64,000 nt of DNA from Vitis vinifera (taxonomy: Eukaryota > Streptophyta > Magnoliopsida > Vitales > Vitaceae): the NCBI RefSeq assembly GCF_030704535.1, contig NC_081808.1:21021501-21085500 (forward strand), read 5' to 3'. The notes under the pieces were generated by a model, which did no database searches, had not been told where the DNA came from, and saw nothing but the letters and a program-made list of their open reading frames with translations. Shown piece after piece: positions 31,983 to 43,580 of this stretch (its first letter is position 1; each line of letters starts with the position of its first letter). The translations under genes and the position numbers were made by a program.

Positions 31983-34900
31983 TCACATATAACTCCTACC
32001 TGTGGCCTGGCACTGGGACAGCCACAGGTCTATGTGTTCTATGATCTGTTGCCTAACTTTGTGAACTGCATCAGGAGAGCTACAGTTCTTGGCATCACCT
32101 GAAACCAAAAGGCAAGAAGATGTAAGTCCAATCATTCATAGAATGGGACTGAGGAGCAATGAGACGGCTATCTTTGCATAATTTGTCAGAATGCCACACA
32201 AAGCAGCAGTTCAATAAAATTTTATGGTTGAATAGAAGCAGAAGTGGTCCCAGTTCGTATGGGCCCTGTTTTGAGAATAAGTGGCTTCCAATAGCTGCTA
32301 GAGTTAAATATTTGATGCACAAATTGATAATTCTGAATAAAACTGCCCTTGTGCATAATAGGGAAAACTAAAGTGGTTTGAATCTCACAGGAACTCAAAG
32401 TAATGTGTCATGCTGCAATTCATCAGTGGAAGGACTGCCAAATATAACAATAATTCAAAAGTACATGTGCCTGGAATCGCAAGCTAGAACCCAATATGGC
32501 GTTATCTAGAAGTCATTATTACTGAATAGAGTTCGTGATATACTAGTGATAAGAGATTTTTTTTGCATGGATCTCTTTGTGAAAGGGTGAATGAGAAACA
32601 TAATTAATTTTGAACCACTAACAAAAAGAGAGGATAGAATAAATAGTTAGGGAGTCAAGTGGACTTTTTGTTGAAACTCAACCTTATGTTACTTGTATAC
32701 CATGTTTTTGAGGCATACAAGGTTTTCATTTGAAACCTCAGAGAGTATTCGCAACATAAAAAGCTGAAACCAGTTAACATACCTTCAGGGCTTAAAGGAG
32801 ATTGGGGACATCCTCGCAGATCAGTTCCATGGCCACAATTATGACAAGAAATAAGGAAGGAAGGCACTGAAAATATTCAAAAGAAGGTTTCAGTGAAATA
32901 ATGAAATATGATAATACATATTTGTGAAAACTAATACTTTAAATGGTGGTTCAATACACTGATGAAAATGAGTGATTGATGTAAGAATATAAATATGGAA
33001 CCAGAAACTAGATTTGTTAAGCAGAAACCACACAAAGATTTCTTCTGAAAAAGCAAAGCAGCAAAGTGCTCGTATGTAACAGTTCAATGCAGTAGATCAG
33101 GTTGCATAGCTAGATTAACCTACAATGAAAGGTCTAGATCAATCACCACTCAGAACTATTAGATGTCATCTATCAAAAGATAGCCTATCAACTGAAAATT
33201 CCAAATCATTACAAGGTGGACTACATATTTGTTCCAGAACATAGACTCAGTTGACAAGGTACTCTACAGTGCTGTGCATTATAGTGAATTAAATATAAAC
33301 TGAAAAAATAATAATAAAATTTCTAATTTAAGTTACTAGAACTCACTGTCCGGGGTTGAGGTCAGTTTGGATGCATGTCGCCAGGGGTCCTGGGAGCCAT
33401 TCGTAAAAATTATTTTTGAACCTGGCAATTTACATTTCCAAAAGAATACATGAGATGTAGCCAAATATATCCTGGCAATTATATTATAATAATAATAAAG
33501 TGGACCTCAACAGCATTATTACTAAATAATACTAATATAATCTATCTGACTCTCAATAACCCTCCATATGACTAACTTCATTGCATACGGTCTGGCATAC
33601 AATCTCCAGAAAAAAAAATTGTCAGATGCAATCTAACATAGCTGAATAGGAAAGGAAGAGAAGCAGGGGAGGGAAATAGAAGATGCACCCTCGAAAAGAA
33701 TGGAAAATTAGATTGAAACAACTGTCAACTTTGATGGGAAAACGTGTTATGTAATACAATTGTGTCAGACACCTTAGGGAGACCTCAAATTCACTTGTTG
33801 TCATAAGAATAAAGATTTTGGAAGCGGGTTTCACTAAAATTTTCATAAGGATCAAGTCTTAGAAGTGGGAACCATGACTGGTCCCAGCTAAGAAAGTTCA
33901 GAACATATTCATCTTCCATGATGGTAAAATAGAACATAAAAATGCTTAAGCAACTAATGCAACTTGACATGCCCATAAGATTTGTTTGGTGAGACTAAAA
34001 GAAAAATAAATACTCACCTCTCAATCCAACTCAGTACATTATATTTCATGATCGTTAACTAAACTTATCACATGTCATACAAATAGGTCGATTTTAATTG
34101 GTAATCCTTTAGAATAAGAATGTAACTACAATTTGCAAGTTGCCTTGGCTGAATTTGTCATGCTTTCTGTGTGCAAACACTCAAGAGAAGAACAGTAATT
34201 GTCCTTTCCAAATATGAAATTAAATAACTGGTCCTCTTAGGGAAACAATAGTGGGCTTCTTCCCAAACCTGCATTCATGTGCTTTGAGTTCTACATATTG
34301 TTTTATTATTTTCACCTAGATTGGTATCTTACTAAAATATAACAGGGCATTCACAAGGAAAGCTTGCAGAGTGAATAATGCATCAGAGACTATATTGCAT
34401 GAAGTTGAAAGAATAAAACAAAAATGAAGGAACTCTATGATTAAGAGACAAATATGGGCTAGAATGCTAAAGCATAAAGTACGGGGCAAATAAAGAAAAG
34501 AAAAAAAGAAAAAACTAGACAACTGTAAAAGTAAATAAGTCAATGTTTGAACCAGCAATTTTTGTGCCTCCATAGTATATATTTGTTGCATCAACATCAG
34601 GATAGATGCCATTGCCAAAGACATTCTTGCATAGGTCTAAATGGTACCTGCCACATATGAGCAACCAATTTGTATAATCATACATGTACAAAAGAGTAAA
34701 GTAAGCAAAACCAAATACTTATAACTCACAAATAATCATGCCATAGCATTTTAATAATATAAAAAAGAAGTTGGGTAAGTAGAAACTGTGAAACACGTAA
34801 AGAGGTGCGAAGACGCACTTTGTATTAATCTCTGAAGAGCGCATGCTATCATCTGAGGGTGCCACCTGGAAGAATGCAACTTCAGTGCAAACTTGGAACC

Positions 34901-37900
34901 ACCACAACCGATCAGATGTATCCCCAGCGGAATTAGTTCTTTTCAAATGCTGCTGATTATAAGTTTCAATGCTGACACCAAAGGTTCCAAGATAATACTC
35001 TTTTACATATGTGGCATACGCATTCTGCATAAAACATTTTTGCTAAGCATCACAAAAAGGACACCTTCTAGAGCAAAATGCAAGAGGTCTTCAATATAAA
35101 GCATTAGCAAGAAGTTGTATATCAGCATTGCTCACGTTTCTATACAAGTACCAGGATTCAGGTACCAGGACAAGCTGGTTTCCCAATTTACACATAAGAC
35201 TGGAAATTATAGCAAAATCCAAGAAATGCATAGCCAAAATAAATGTTGAAATTGTAACTAGCAATTAGAACTAGCATAGGCATTTTGACATTATTTGTGT
35301 AATGAGTATGCTTTATATGACCTTTTTAAGAATAATCTAGCCAAAGGAATCAAATGGATGATAAGAAAAAGGAGCATACCTCCAGATCCTCTCCATCCTT
35401 TTTCGCTTGAACAAGAGGGGAGCATAGCATATCTGGATTACCATATTGAAACTGCAAGGTTTGTAAACAGAATGATCACTAATTTGAAATAATTATACAT
35501 TAAGCAATACAAATGAAATAGCAACTGCGCCTACTGCTGTAACTGCAGCATCTGCCAGAAGATACAGGAAATCAGCATCAATCTTGAGCTGCAAAAGCAA
35601 ATAAAAGGTCCACATTTAACTAAGGTGTAAAAGAAATCCTCACATAAGTATAATAATTACAATTAAGCAATGATCAAATAATTAAGTGTTTATTATTTGT
35701 TCAATGTAACTTTAAGGAGACACTTGCTTTTTTGTCAACAGGTGTCATTAGATTTTATTATATGGCTTTGAGAACATAGCAAGGAAGGAAGTGACTTTTT
35801 GCAATTTGGAGAAAATAAGTGTAGTCCAATGAAGATCTTGTATTTATTTTTAATGTGAAAGGAGGTCATTAAATATGGCATAGCAAATGTCGTGCAAATG
35901 CAGTTATCGTACACCTGTCAGAAGATTCATTGTAACAAATTAATAGTTACTTAAAATTCTCTAGTAATTGCTTATGGTCCTCCAAAAGTTTTTTCAAGTG
36001 TGCATATTAACTGCATGCTTGTTAAACAAATATAACTACAGTTCTCTGTTACCAGCATGAAATGGAGGCTCCTGAATAATGTTGCATATGTTAAGAAAGT
36101 GTGAAGACAGGGTCTAAGGGGTTAGAGGATTATTTGATTGTTCCTTTCTATAGGAGCATTGATCTGCATTGATCTCCAGTTATTTTACTAATGCTATTTT
36201 TTCATGTTCGGCGGAGGTCTGGAGAGCTTCTTTTAGCAGAAGGCAATTAAAGGGACAAAACTACATACCTCAAAAGCTTGATGTGCTGCAACTCATTAAG
36301 TTCTTTGGTTCTGTATGTGTGGTTCTTACTTCTTTCTAGTGCTTCTCTAACTTTTTGGTTGTTGAATGGGTATATAAGGGGCCAAAGACACATATTTGAA
36401 AAGCTTGATGTACTGCAACCCCATTATATTCTTTGGCTCTGTTTGTATAGTTCTTACTTCTTTCTAGTGCTTCCCTAGTCTTTTAGTTGTTAAATGGTAT
36501 ATATTTACTTGTGTGCATAAGCCTTATATTTTCCTCTACTTGTAAAATATCCTTTTATCAATTAAACGAAATACTAAAAGGGATTCATACACTAGCAGCA
36601 CCAAACAATGACTTCACAGCATTTCCATCAACTGCAAGCCTCTGTTCAACAAGTCCATTAACTTCTTGTAATACAGCTTTACATTCAGCACCAGCTGACT
36701 CTCCAATCTGCACTAAAAAAACTAAATTGATAGGACTTCTCAAATAGCACATAAAAGAAACACCTGTAAGATGAGTAAAAGCAACACATAACTGAGAGGC
36801 AATAAAAGTTTGCTAGCATGAACGTTCAACTCCAAATTGACAGGATATATCGTTTTAATCAGCATACATGAAAAATAATATGATTATCTTCACCTGACGG
36901 TCAAATTCAGTAAAGTTGTAAATAGCAAGGACAACTGCAGAACTGGCAAGACTTCCACATGTTAAATGTGGGAACTTTAGACGAAACCATGCACTAAGAG
37001 CACCAGCATACGAAACACCAAAAACAAACCATGGATTTTCAACATTTGATCGATTGACTTTTACGTTCAAGGATTCCTGCAAGACAATATGTTATTTAAA
37101 GGAAAGGATAAATTAAGATCCCACTAATAGAAAAATCAAAGCAGAGAACTCAGAGACAGAAGTTTAATAACATGGTCGACTTCATACCCTAAAGCAACTA
37201 TAAAAATTAAAAGAACAATAATGTAGTGACAATATATCAAGGCATACAATGAGAAATTGAAAAACAAATCAACCAGGTTTACCATTAGCTTACATATAGT
37301 TTGTATCTTTGCTTGTACATGCATATGCATCTAGAAATGCATACACACATATAAGAAATACACTACATTTCCTTACAATATGATGACATGGATCTGAGCA
37401 TACTTAATCACTCTTCTTTGGGAATATTGGGATCTTTCTAGCAAGGCCAAAGCACCAAAATCAGTACTCTTTTAACACCTATTGGGACCACTTCTATGGT
37501 CTTCCCACTCATTTCAAATATTTAAGCTCTCTGCTACAATATCCACATCTTTATTACTGCTCTCTGGTGACAATGTCACCTCTTAGTTGGAAAATATTAT
37601 ATACCATGAAGTACAACTAGTAGTATTTTGTGGTTGGTGTCACAAAGAACTCTTTCATTTGTATGCTTATAATGCTAGTACCCATGTGTCATATAATTAG
37701 AGCAGGTCTCCACTTCATTCACTTAACTAAATACATCTCTCTCTCTCCCTCCCTCCCTCCCTCTATCTTTGTCTATCTCTATCTATTTATTTATCTCTCT
37801 TCTTTATTGTTTATGTTATAAAATATCAAACCGGGAACTCCCTTTATCCCCATCCAAATCCTTGTTACTCGAGCTATGCCCCAAAATCAGGCATAATTGA

Positions 37901-40026
37901 TATCACTTACCTGTCAATCTTAACCAACTGCTCACCTTGATCCATGATCTTATGCACATTGTATATTTTAATCTGGTCAAATTTATCCAGTGCAATGCTT
38001 CACAAGTCTTATGATGAGATTGGGAATAAGAACAACATTTTTATTAAGCAAGAGCAGAGTCAGCTCATCTTCTGTATTGAACAGCATATATGGTAATTAG
38101 CAAAAAACTTGCCTGATAATATTGACGGAAAACGGCCAAATCAAAAAGTGCCTGCTTAGATGAAAGATATTTCAGATTTTCTGTTCTCAGAGACCGAAAG
38201 GGGGAACTCTTTCCATAGTAGCGATGCTCAAGAGAAACCACAGCTGCTCCAAATTTCTTTGCCAAAACCTGTCCAACATTACAAGGTTCAGAATTTTTTC
38301 AGCAAGTTTGTTATACAAGTAAAACTCCTCCTTGCTCCTACAATCTGAGGATGGATTTTAGTTTTGAGCCCTTCATAATTACCTAACTTACTCTACTAGT
38401 GTAGCATCTATTGACTGTCATGAATTAGATTAAATGTGCCAATAGGAAATCCAAATAAAAATTGTGTAAAGGACGGAAGACATTATGTGTCATGATTCTT
38501 GATAGGATCTGAGTTCTTGGTCATTCAATATTTGATGGGTGATTTGATCTGACAGAACAAAAATAGGGAAAAAAGGAAAAAATTTGTCATCACTCTTTGG
38601 TGACCCCACCAAAAAGAGTTTGAGGTATATCCAGATTGTTTCATAGAAAGAGAGACAGTAAACTCAGATAGAATGGGAGACAAAGGCACGTGATAAATAG
38701 TGAAAATCTTTATGCTAAAATTACAAGGTGATTTCTATGCCACACTTGCTGATACACACTCATGTTACCAGTTTGAACATCCTAAGAAAGTGTCCAACTC
38801 TACCCGCTGAAAGCAATAAGCAAAAGAAGTGCATTATGCCATTGCATTCTGGAATTTATAATACATGGGGGAACTTACTATACATATTTGACATTGTACA
38901 TTCACAATCAGAGACTTATTAGATAGGCCCCCTTTCTAGAAATTGTGAGTTTTCGTGTCTAACACCCCACACCACGATCATACCACATGCAACCCTCATG
39001 TCCAAGTCAACAGGTTATAGGTCCCGACTCCCAGAGTCACAGAAATTGAAAATATTCATTCAAACTGCATCTATAGACCACCCAAAGCATCTTCAAATTA
39101 TCATGTGTAGTTTGTGCTCATGGCAACATATCGTCAACTATTGCATGGGACACATTAGTGAGAAATAAGCAATATCTTCACAAAGTATCAACAAACAGAC
39201 CTCCCTAAGGCTTCAAGGCCGCATCAAATTTTGCTTCTAAAAAAAATGAAAAAAGAAAAAGGTCGAGAACTCTTATTGCTTACACTGATATAATCATTGG
39301 GTATCCCATCGCATGAAGCTTCTCCACATATCTTTAAAAAAATCGGTCCATCAGGAAGTCGAAAGTAGTCAGTGAATTCATAGTACCGTTGCGGAAACTT
39401 ACTGTGATCCTGCAACCAAAAAGAAGAGCACAAGGGCATCTCAAATTTGATGAAAGTGCGCTTAAAAGCATAACCAAAAAAAAAAAAAAATTCAGAAAGA
39501 ACAGTAGCTCCAATTAAAAGATGCCATTTTTTTTTTCTAAATATAACATCGATCCAGATAGCCTAAATGAACCAAAAAAAAAAAAGGTAAAAGCTTCTGT
39601 TGAGGACTTTCCCTTCTGCGGTCCCATAACCTAAAATTTCAGCCACAAAGAGTCATCCATCCTTTGTCGCGTATGCAATAAAGAGTAATCATATACAAAC
39701 CAGTTCAACCATTGTGTTTGGTTCAAGCACAACAGCACAAGGTTAAACATAACACAAATGGATTCATCGTGTATATACGGCCCAATTTCATTTCAATTCA
39801 TATGGAACCAAAACAGAGTAATTAGAGTAGCCCTAAAAAGGTACATAAGCAAGAGAGAAATACATACCAAAGGGGAGAAGTGATCGACAGTCTGATTGAA
39901 CCAGAGTTCGTCGGTGGTCAAGAAATTGCTGCTATGAGAATTGCGCTGAAGCAATCGAGAAGTTATAGCGCCATTGGAGGCCAAGCACAGCAACGAAAAC
40001 GTTGTCAAAATGAGGACCAGCCTCAT
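31983..40026 (-). CDS. Serine carboxypeptidase S28 family protein (12 exons)
   Basis: Secreted or vacuolar peptidase of the Pro-X carboxypeptidase/DPP-II type. Exons on the - strand: 40026-39868, 39409-39284, 38268-38113, 37076-36894, 36707-36591, 35588-35535, 35451-35380, 35024-34819, 34647-34553, 33421-33347, 32866-32783, 32098-31983. They join in phase to 480 residues. The first ATG gives a signal peptide (MRLVLILTTFSLLCLASNG). Landmarks are LWFNQTVDHF, DGPIFLKICGEASCDG, VSLEHRYYGKSSPF, nucleophile S169 in FGVSYAG, acid D401 in NGSQDPW and base H427 in NCGHGTDL. Plant S28 proteins of this type (Arabidopsis At2g18080/EDA2, At4g36190-like) are about 480-490 residues. Intron 3 starts with GC instead of GT (CAG|GCAAGT at 38112). 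The physiological substrate is unknown. Confidence 0.94.
37737..37803. repeat. Pyrimidine microsatellite (CT/CCCT/CTAT)
   Basis: An impure CT, CCCT and CTAT run lies in intron 3 of the S28 gene, between exons at 37076 and 38113. Confidence 0.7.
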
Positions 40027-40965
40027 GTCTCTCAGTTCTCTGATTGTTCGATTCAACACAAGTCGAAGCTTCCTCGAGCCTTGTCTTCGCAGTTACCCAG
40101 CCTCCAAACATCCTCAGCGCCTGTATTTATTGGTTTTAGTAATCAAAACTACCTACGTGGCGAGTCTACAATAGTGGATCATTTTGACACGACTAAATTA
40201 CCAATTTACCCCGGTGGAAGTTTGAGCAACAGCTCTTCTCGGTGAAAAGTGAAAACACAAAGCCTATGGAGTGGTTTGAAACTGTTTTTGGGAAAAAAAT
40301 TCTATTATTGGGAATAAAAAGGATGAAAAACAAGTTTATTGACCAAAACTTATTTTCTATTTTCTATTTTCAAGAATAAAAAATATAATATTTAAAAAAA
40401 ATATTTTTTAGTTATTTTTCATTGTTTTCACTTATTTTTTTTTAGGGATGTTTTAAGAAATAATTAGAAAAATATATAGAATATGTAGAATGATTAAAAA
40501 TAAAACATTCCATATAAAATTATTAAAAATAGGTTAAAAGTATTTTAAATTTTTAAATAGGCTTTTGTTTTACAAAAATTAAATAAAAATTTTTAAAAAC
40601 CGTTTCCTAAGACTATTTTTCAAAATTGTTCTCATGTTTTGTAGAACAAAAATATGTTTGAAGATTTGAATGTTTTTAACTGCTTTTAAGATTTTTATAT
40701 GCTTAAAAAATCATTTTTATATTTAGAACTTTATTTTTAATCATTATATATATTTACATAATTATTTTTTACAACAATTTTTAAAAAAATAAGTTAAAAC
40801 AACTTAGAATAAGTAAAAGATATTTTCTTAAAATACTTTATTTTCTATTCTTAATAACAAAAAATAGAAAATAATTTTCTAATTATTGAACATGTTTTCC
40901 AATTTTTTTGTTTTAAAAAACAAAAAATTATTCTCGAAAACCTTTGTCAAAAAAGACACTAAATA
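40027..40965. other. S28 gene promoter and AT-rich repeat
   Basis: 40027-40250 contains the S28 upstream region, with an AATAAATA-like box on the - strand near 40124-40131. 40265-40960 is very AT-rich, beginning TTTGAAACTGTTTTTGGG and ending ATTCTCGAAAACC. Words such as TTTTAAAAAC and AAAAATAACTT recur in similar AT-rich blocks at 2860-3160 and 47040-47350. It is probably a decayed non-coding DNA transposon. Confidence 0.4.
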
Positions 40966-40973
40966 GCTTTAGG

Positions 40974-41295
40974 CTATGTTTGGTTCCCGAAAAATTTGAG
41001 GGAAAATGCGAGGGAAAGAAAATACAAAGGAAAAGTAGAAGGAAAGAAAAAGTGAAGGAAAATAAAAAAATAGATTAAAAGGTGATAAATTATTTTTTTT
41101 GTTACTTCAAATTCATTTTATTTATTTTAACTCATTAATATAAAGATTAAATAATTTATAAATACATAAGTTTTTAATTAATTTTAATTATATTTGATTT
41201 TCTTTTATATTTTTTACAGGACAACCAAACATGAGAAAATCATTTCCTTTAGCATTTTTTTTATTTCCTTTGTACTTTTCGGGAACCAAACATAG
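40974..41295. mobile_element. MITE with 20-bp perfect terminal inverted repeats
   Basis: The left end CTATGTTTGGTTCCCGAAAA (40974-40993) is the exact reverse complement of the right end (41276-41295). Both sides are flanked by CTTTAGG (40967-40973 and 41296-41302), a 7-bp direct repeat that fits a target duplication. The duplication may be longer, since ATAGCTTTAGGC occurs at both ends. The 322-bp element is purine-rich at its left and AT-rich inside, with no coding capacity. Related copies lie at 8752-9155 and 42590-42868. Confidence 0.8.
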
Positions 41296-41863
41296 CTTTA
41301 GGCATAAGATAGAAAGGAATTTCCACCAAAAGTAACAAACTTTGGTTGTACCACAAACAATTCTCCAAGTTTGAACTTTTTTAATGTATCTTAAATGTTT
41401 CACAGGCATGAGGGAATTTTTTTTTCAAGAAAAAGTGAGTTTTGATTCACTAATATAAAAATATATGAAAAAAGAAACCTTCAATTTTTTAAATTTATAT
41501 TATTTTCATTCATTTAAAATAATTTGAATTTTTTTAAATCAACATCATTTTTATTTATTTTAAAATAATTTGAAATACGATGCACTTTATAATGAATCAT
41601 TTAATTATTCTCTAAAATACCGCTTTCAATTGTCATGTCATCATCATCAATTGATAACTAGACTCTTTCACGTAAATGTTTTATTTTTTTTATAGATTTA
41701 TTATTATGATTATTATTATTTGGGATTTTTTTCATTACTTTTAATATTCACATTCTTCAAAGTACCTCACTTTTGTAATGAGACGTTTGTTCATGGAAAA
41801 AAAAAAAAAAAAGTCTCGACTTTTCTTAAGAGTTGTTTGTTTCTAGAGAGAAAAAAAATCCTA

Positions 41864-41907
<44 letters not shown>
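41864..41907. repeat. (AAT)n microsatellite
   Basis: About 14-15 uninterrupted AAT units, in intergenic DNA between the S28 and BBX genes. Confidence 0.9.
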
Positions 41908-42573
41908 GTCTAAAGAATGAAAATTTTTACATTAAAAAGTCCAATTGTCAATTGATGTTGATGACATAATAAGTAAACAAGACATTTTAAAGAATAATTA
42001 AATTACCCATAAAAAATGTATTTATTTTAAATTATTTTTAAATAGATAAAGATAATTCTGATTTAAAAATTTGTAAGTTCTTTCTTAATATATTTTCATA
42101 TTAGTGAGTTAAAACTCACTTTTCCTTTTTTTTTTTTTTTTTTTATTGGTTTTATTTGGTGAAAATCAAGCCCAAATTGTTTGGGTCACGGTACTCCCAC
42201 GGCCCCTCGAATTTGTTCCTTTCCTGCATAAATGATCAAGGTAAGCCCAATAGGACTTCTTGATCTTGCTGTGTCGTTTTTCCATCTCAAGAAGCCTGAT
42301 TTCGTGTTTGTCAGATACACGTCCTTCAGCTTGTACATCCACCAAATACAGAACAAAGGTAGCGATTTTGTGGTCATATTTTGAACTTAGCCTTAGTATA
42401 ATAGTTAAAAGTACAAAGAAGGATGTGTTTGGCTGTCTAGTGTTCATTTTCTCTACAACCAAACAAAACATTAACAAACATAATGGTGGGATGAGTGAAG
42501 ATTCAACACAGGCACTAGAGATAATGGTTATGTGAGGCAATGGTTACTTGTATCCAATCTCTCCCCGTTGGAG

Positions 42574-42645
42574 CCAACTGGTGTTTAAGGGCTATGTTTG
42601 GTTATTGCTCCAACTGGTGTTTAAGGGCTATGTTTGGTTATTAGA
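42574..42645. repeat. 36-bp tandem duplication at a MITE end
   Basis: The segment beginning CCAACTGGTGTTTAAGGGC occurs at 42574 and again at 42610. Each unit includes the MITE terminus GGCTATGTTTGGTTATT. The duplication therefore copied the element end together with about 15 bp of flank. Confidence 0.75.
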
Positions 42646-42868
42646 AAAAATTTGAAGGACAAAAAATAAAGAAGAATATATAAAATAAAAAAAAACTAAA
42701 AATAAAAAAAAAATTTAAAATTAATAAATTATTTTTATATACTTATTTAAACTCATTTCGTTCATTCACCACTATTACATAAAAAGTAAATAATTTAAAA
42801 ATATAGAAAATTTTAATTATATTTTATTTATTAATTTTTTTTATAGTGAAATCAAACATAAGAAATGA
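42626..42868. mobile_element. Decayed MITE of the ATGTTTGGTT family
   Basis: The left end GGCTATGTTTGGTTATTAGAA is matched by a degraded inverse near 42845-42862 (GTGAAATCAAACATAAG). The interior is AT-rich and non-coding. It resembles the copies at 8752 and 40974 but is more worn. Confidence 0.5.
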
Positions 42869-43580
42869 TGTCTCTTTTCTTAGAGTTTTGGCCGCTGAGT
42901 GGAGACGGGTCCCACAAAACCGATTGTTGTCGCATCTGTGGAGGGGTATTAATTATTATGAATGCCGTCAAAAGAGCCTTCATCCTCCGCCAGCGGAAGC
43001 TCCCCAACTGTGTGGATCCTGAGTGAAATTTGGAATGTAGACAACGCATGTCCTGTGTAGCTGGTGGGATAACTCATCTTGGCCTGAACAGCCCACTGTC
43101 ATTACTTCCGGATTTTGATTCAGTCATCCAAATGTTAGCTGTTGTGAAAGGCAAGTCTTCCCCTCTAAGTATATGAATGTCCTATTTCACCAGTGGTTTT
43201 ATTTCAAAAGGGCCAGTAAGTCCATTTCAAAGGCAAATAGATTGTTTCCCAATCAAAACCAAAACAAAGAATAGCTGCAAAATTAAGAGTCAGTAAACCT
43301 TTGCTGAGAAATCCCAAAAGGCAGCTTTTCCTCTGCCATTCCAACAAAAATCCTAATTTCTGCACATACCAGCACTCAAGGGGGAAAAAAGGATCCAAAA
43401 AATCACAACAATGAGTAATAACCATGCAATTAATTGCATTGAGGTACAATCTTATGCTTCATAATATAAGTTACCTGTGCTGTCAAACTACTAGTCCAAA
43501 CAAATCTGCTTCATTAACAATAGCAAATCTATTCTTCAGGCCTAAATCCACTTCACTTAAAAAAATGGGACAGAGAGAAA
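42869..43580. other. Intergenic DNA downstream of the BBX gene
   Basis: No convincing gene. A 22-codon open frame at 42958-43026 is in a locally GC-richer patch but has no recognisable homology. The right part is likely BBX 3' UTR. Confidence 0.4.

Noticed and set aside
37616-37830. Open frame inside intron 3 of the S28 gene with many S/P/Y residues
   Set aside because: It is a translation of a pyrimidine microsatellite.
40027-40059. Longer S28 peptidase start upstream of 40026
   Set aside because: The upstream codon is not ATG; starting at 40026 places the hydrophobic signal sequence right at the N-terminus.
41720-41920. Open frame ending in an asparagine run
   Set aside because: The run is a reading of the AAT microsatellite, not a real poly-N protein.
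42166-42540. 124-codon open frame on the - strand
   Set aside because: Hydrophobic start and a charged end look superficially protein-like, but no family is recognised and no upstream exon or promoter is visible.
42958-43026. 22-codon open frame MNAVKRAFILRQRKLPNC... in a GC-richer patch
   Set aside because: Too short, no recognised family, no splice context; could be a fragment of something, but nothing in the sequence supports a gene.
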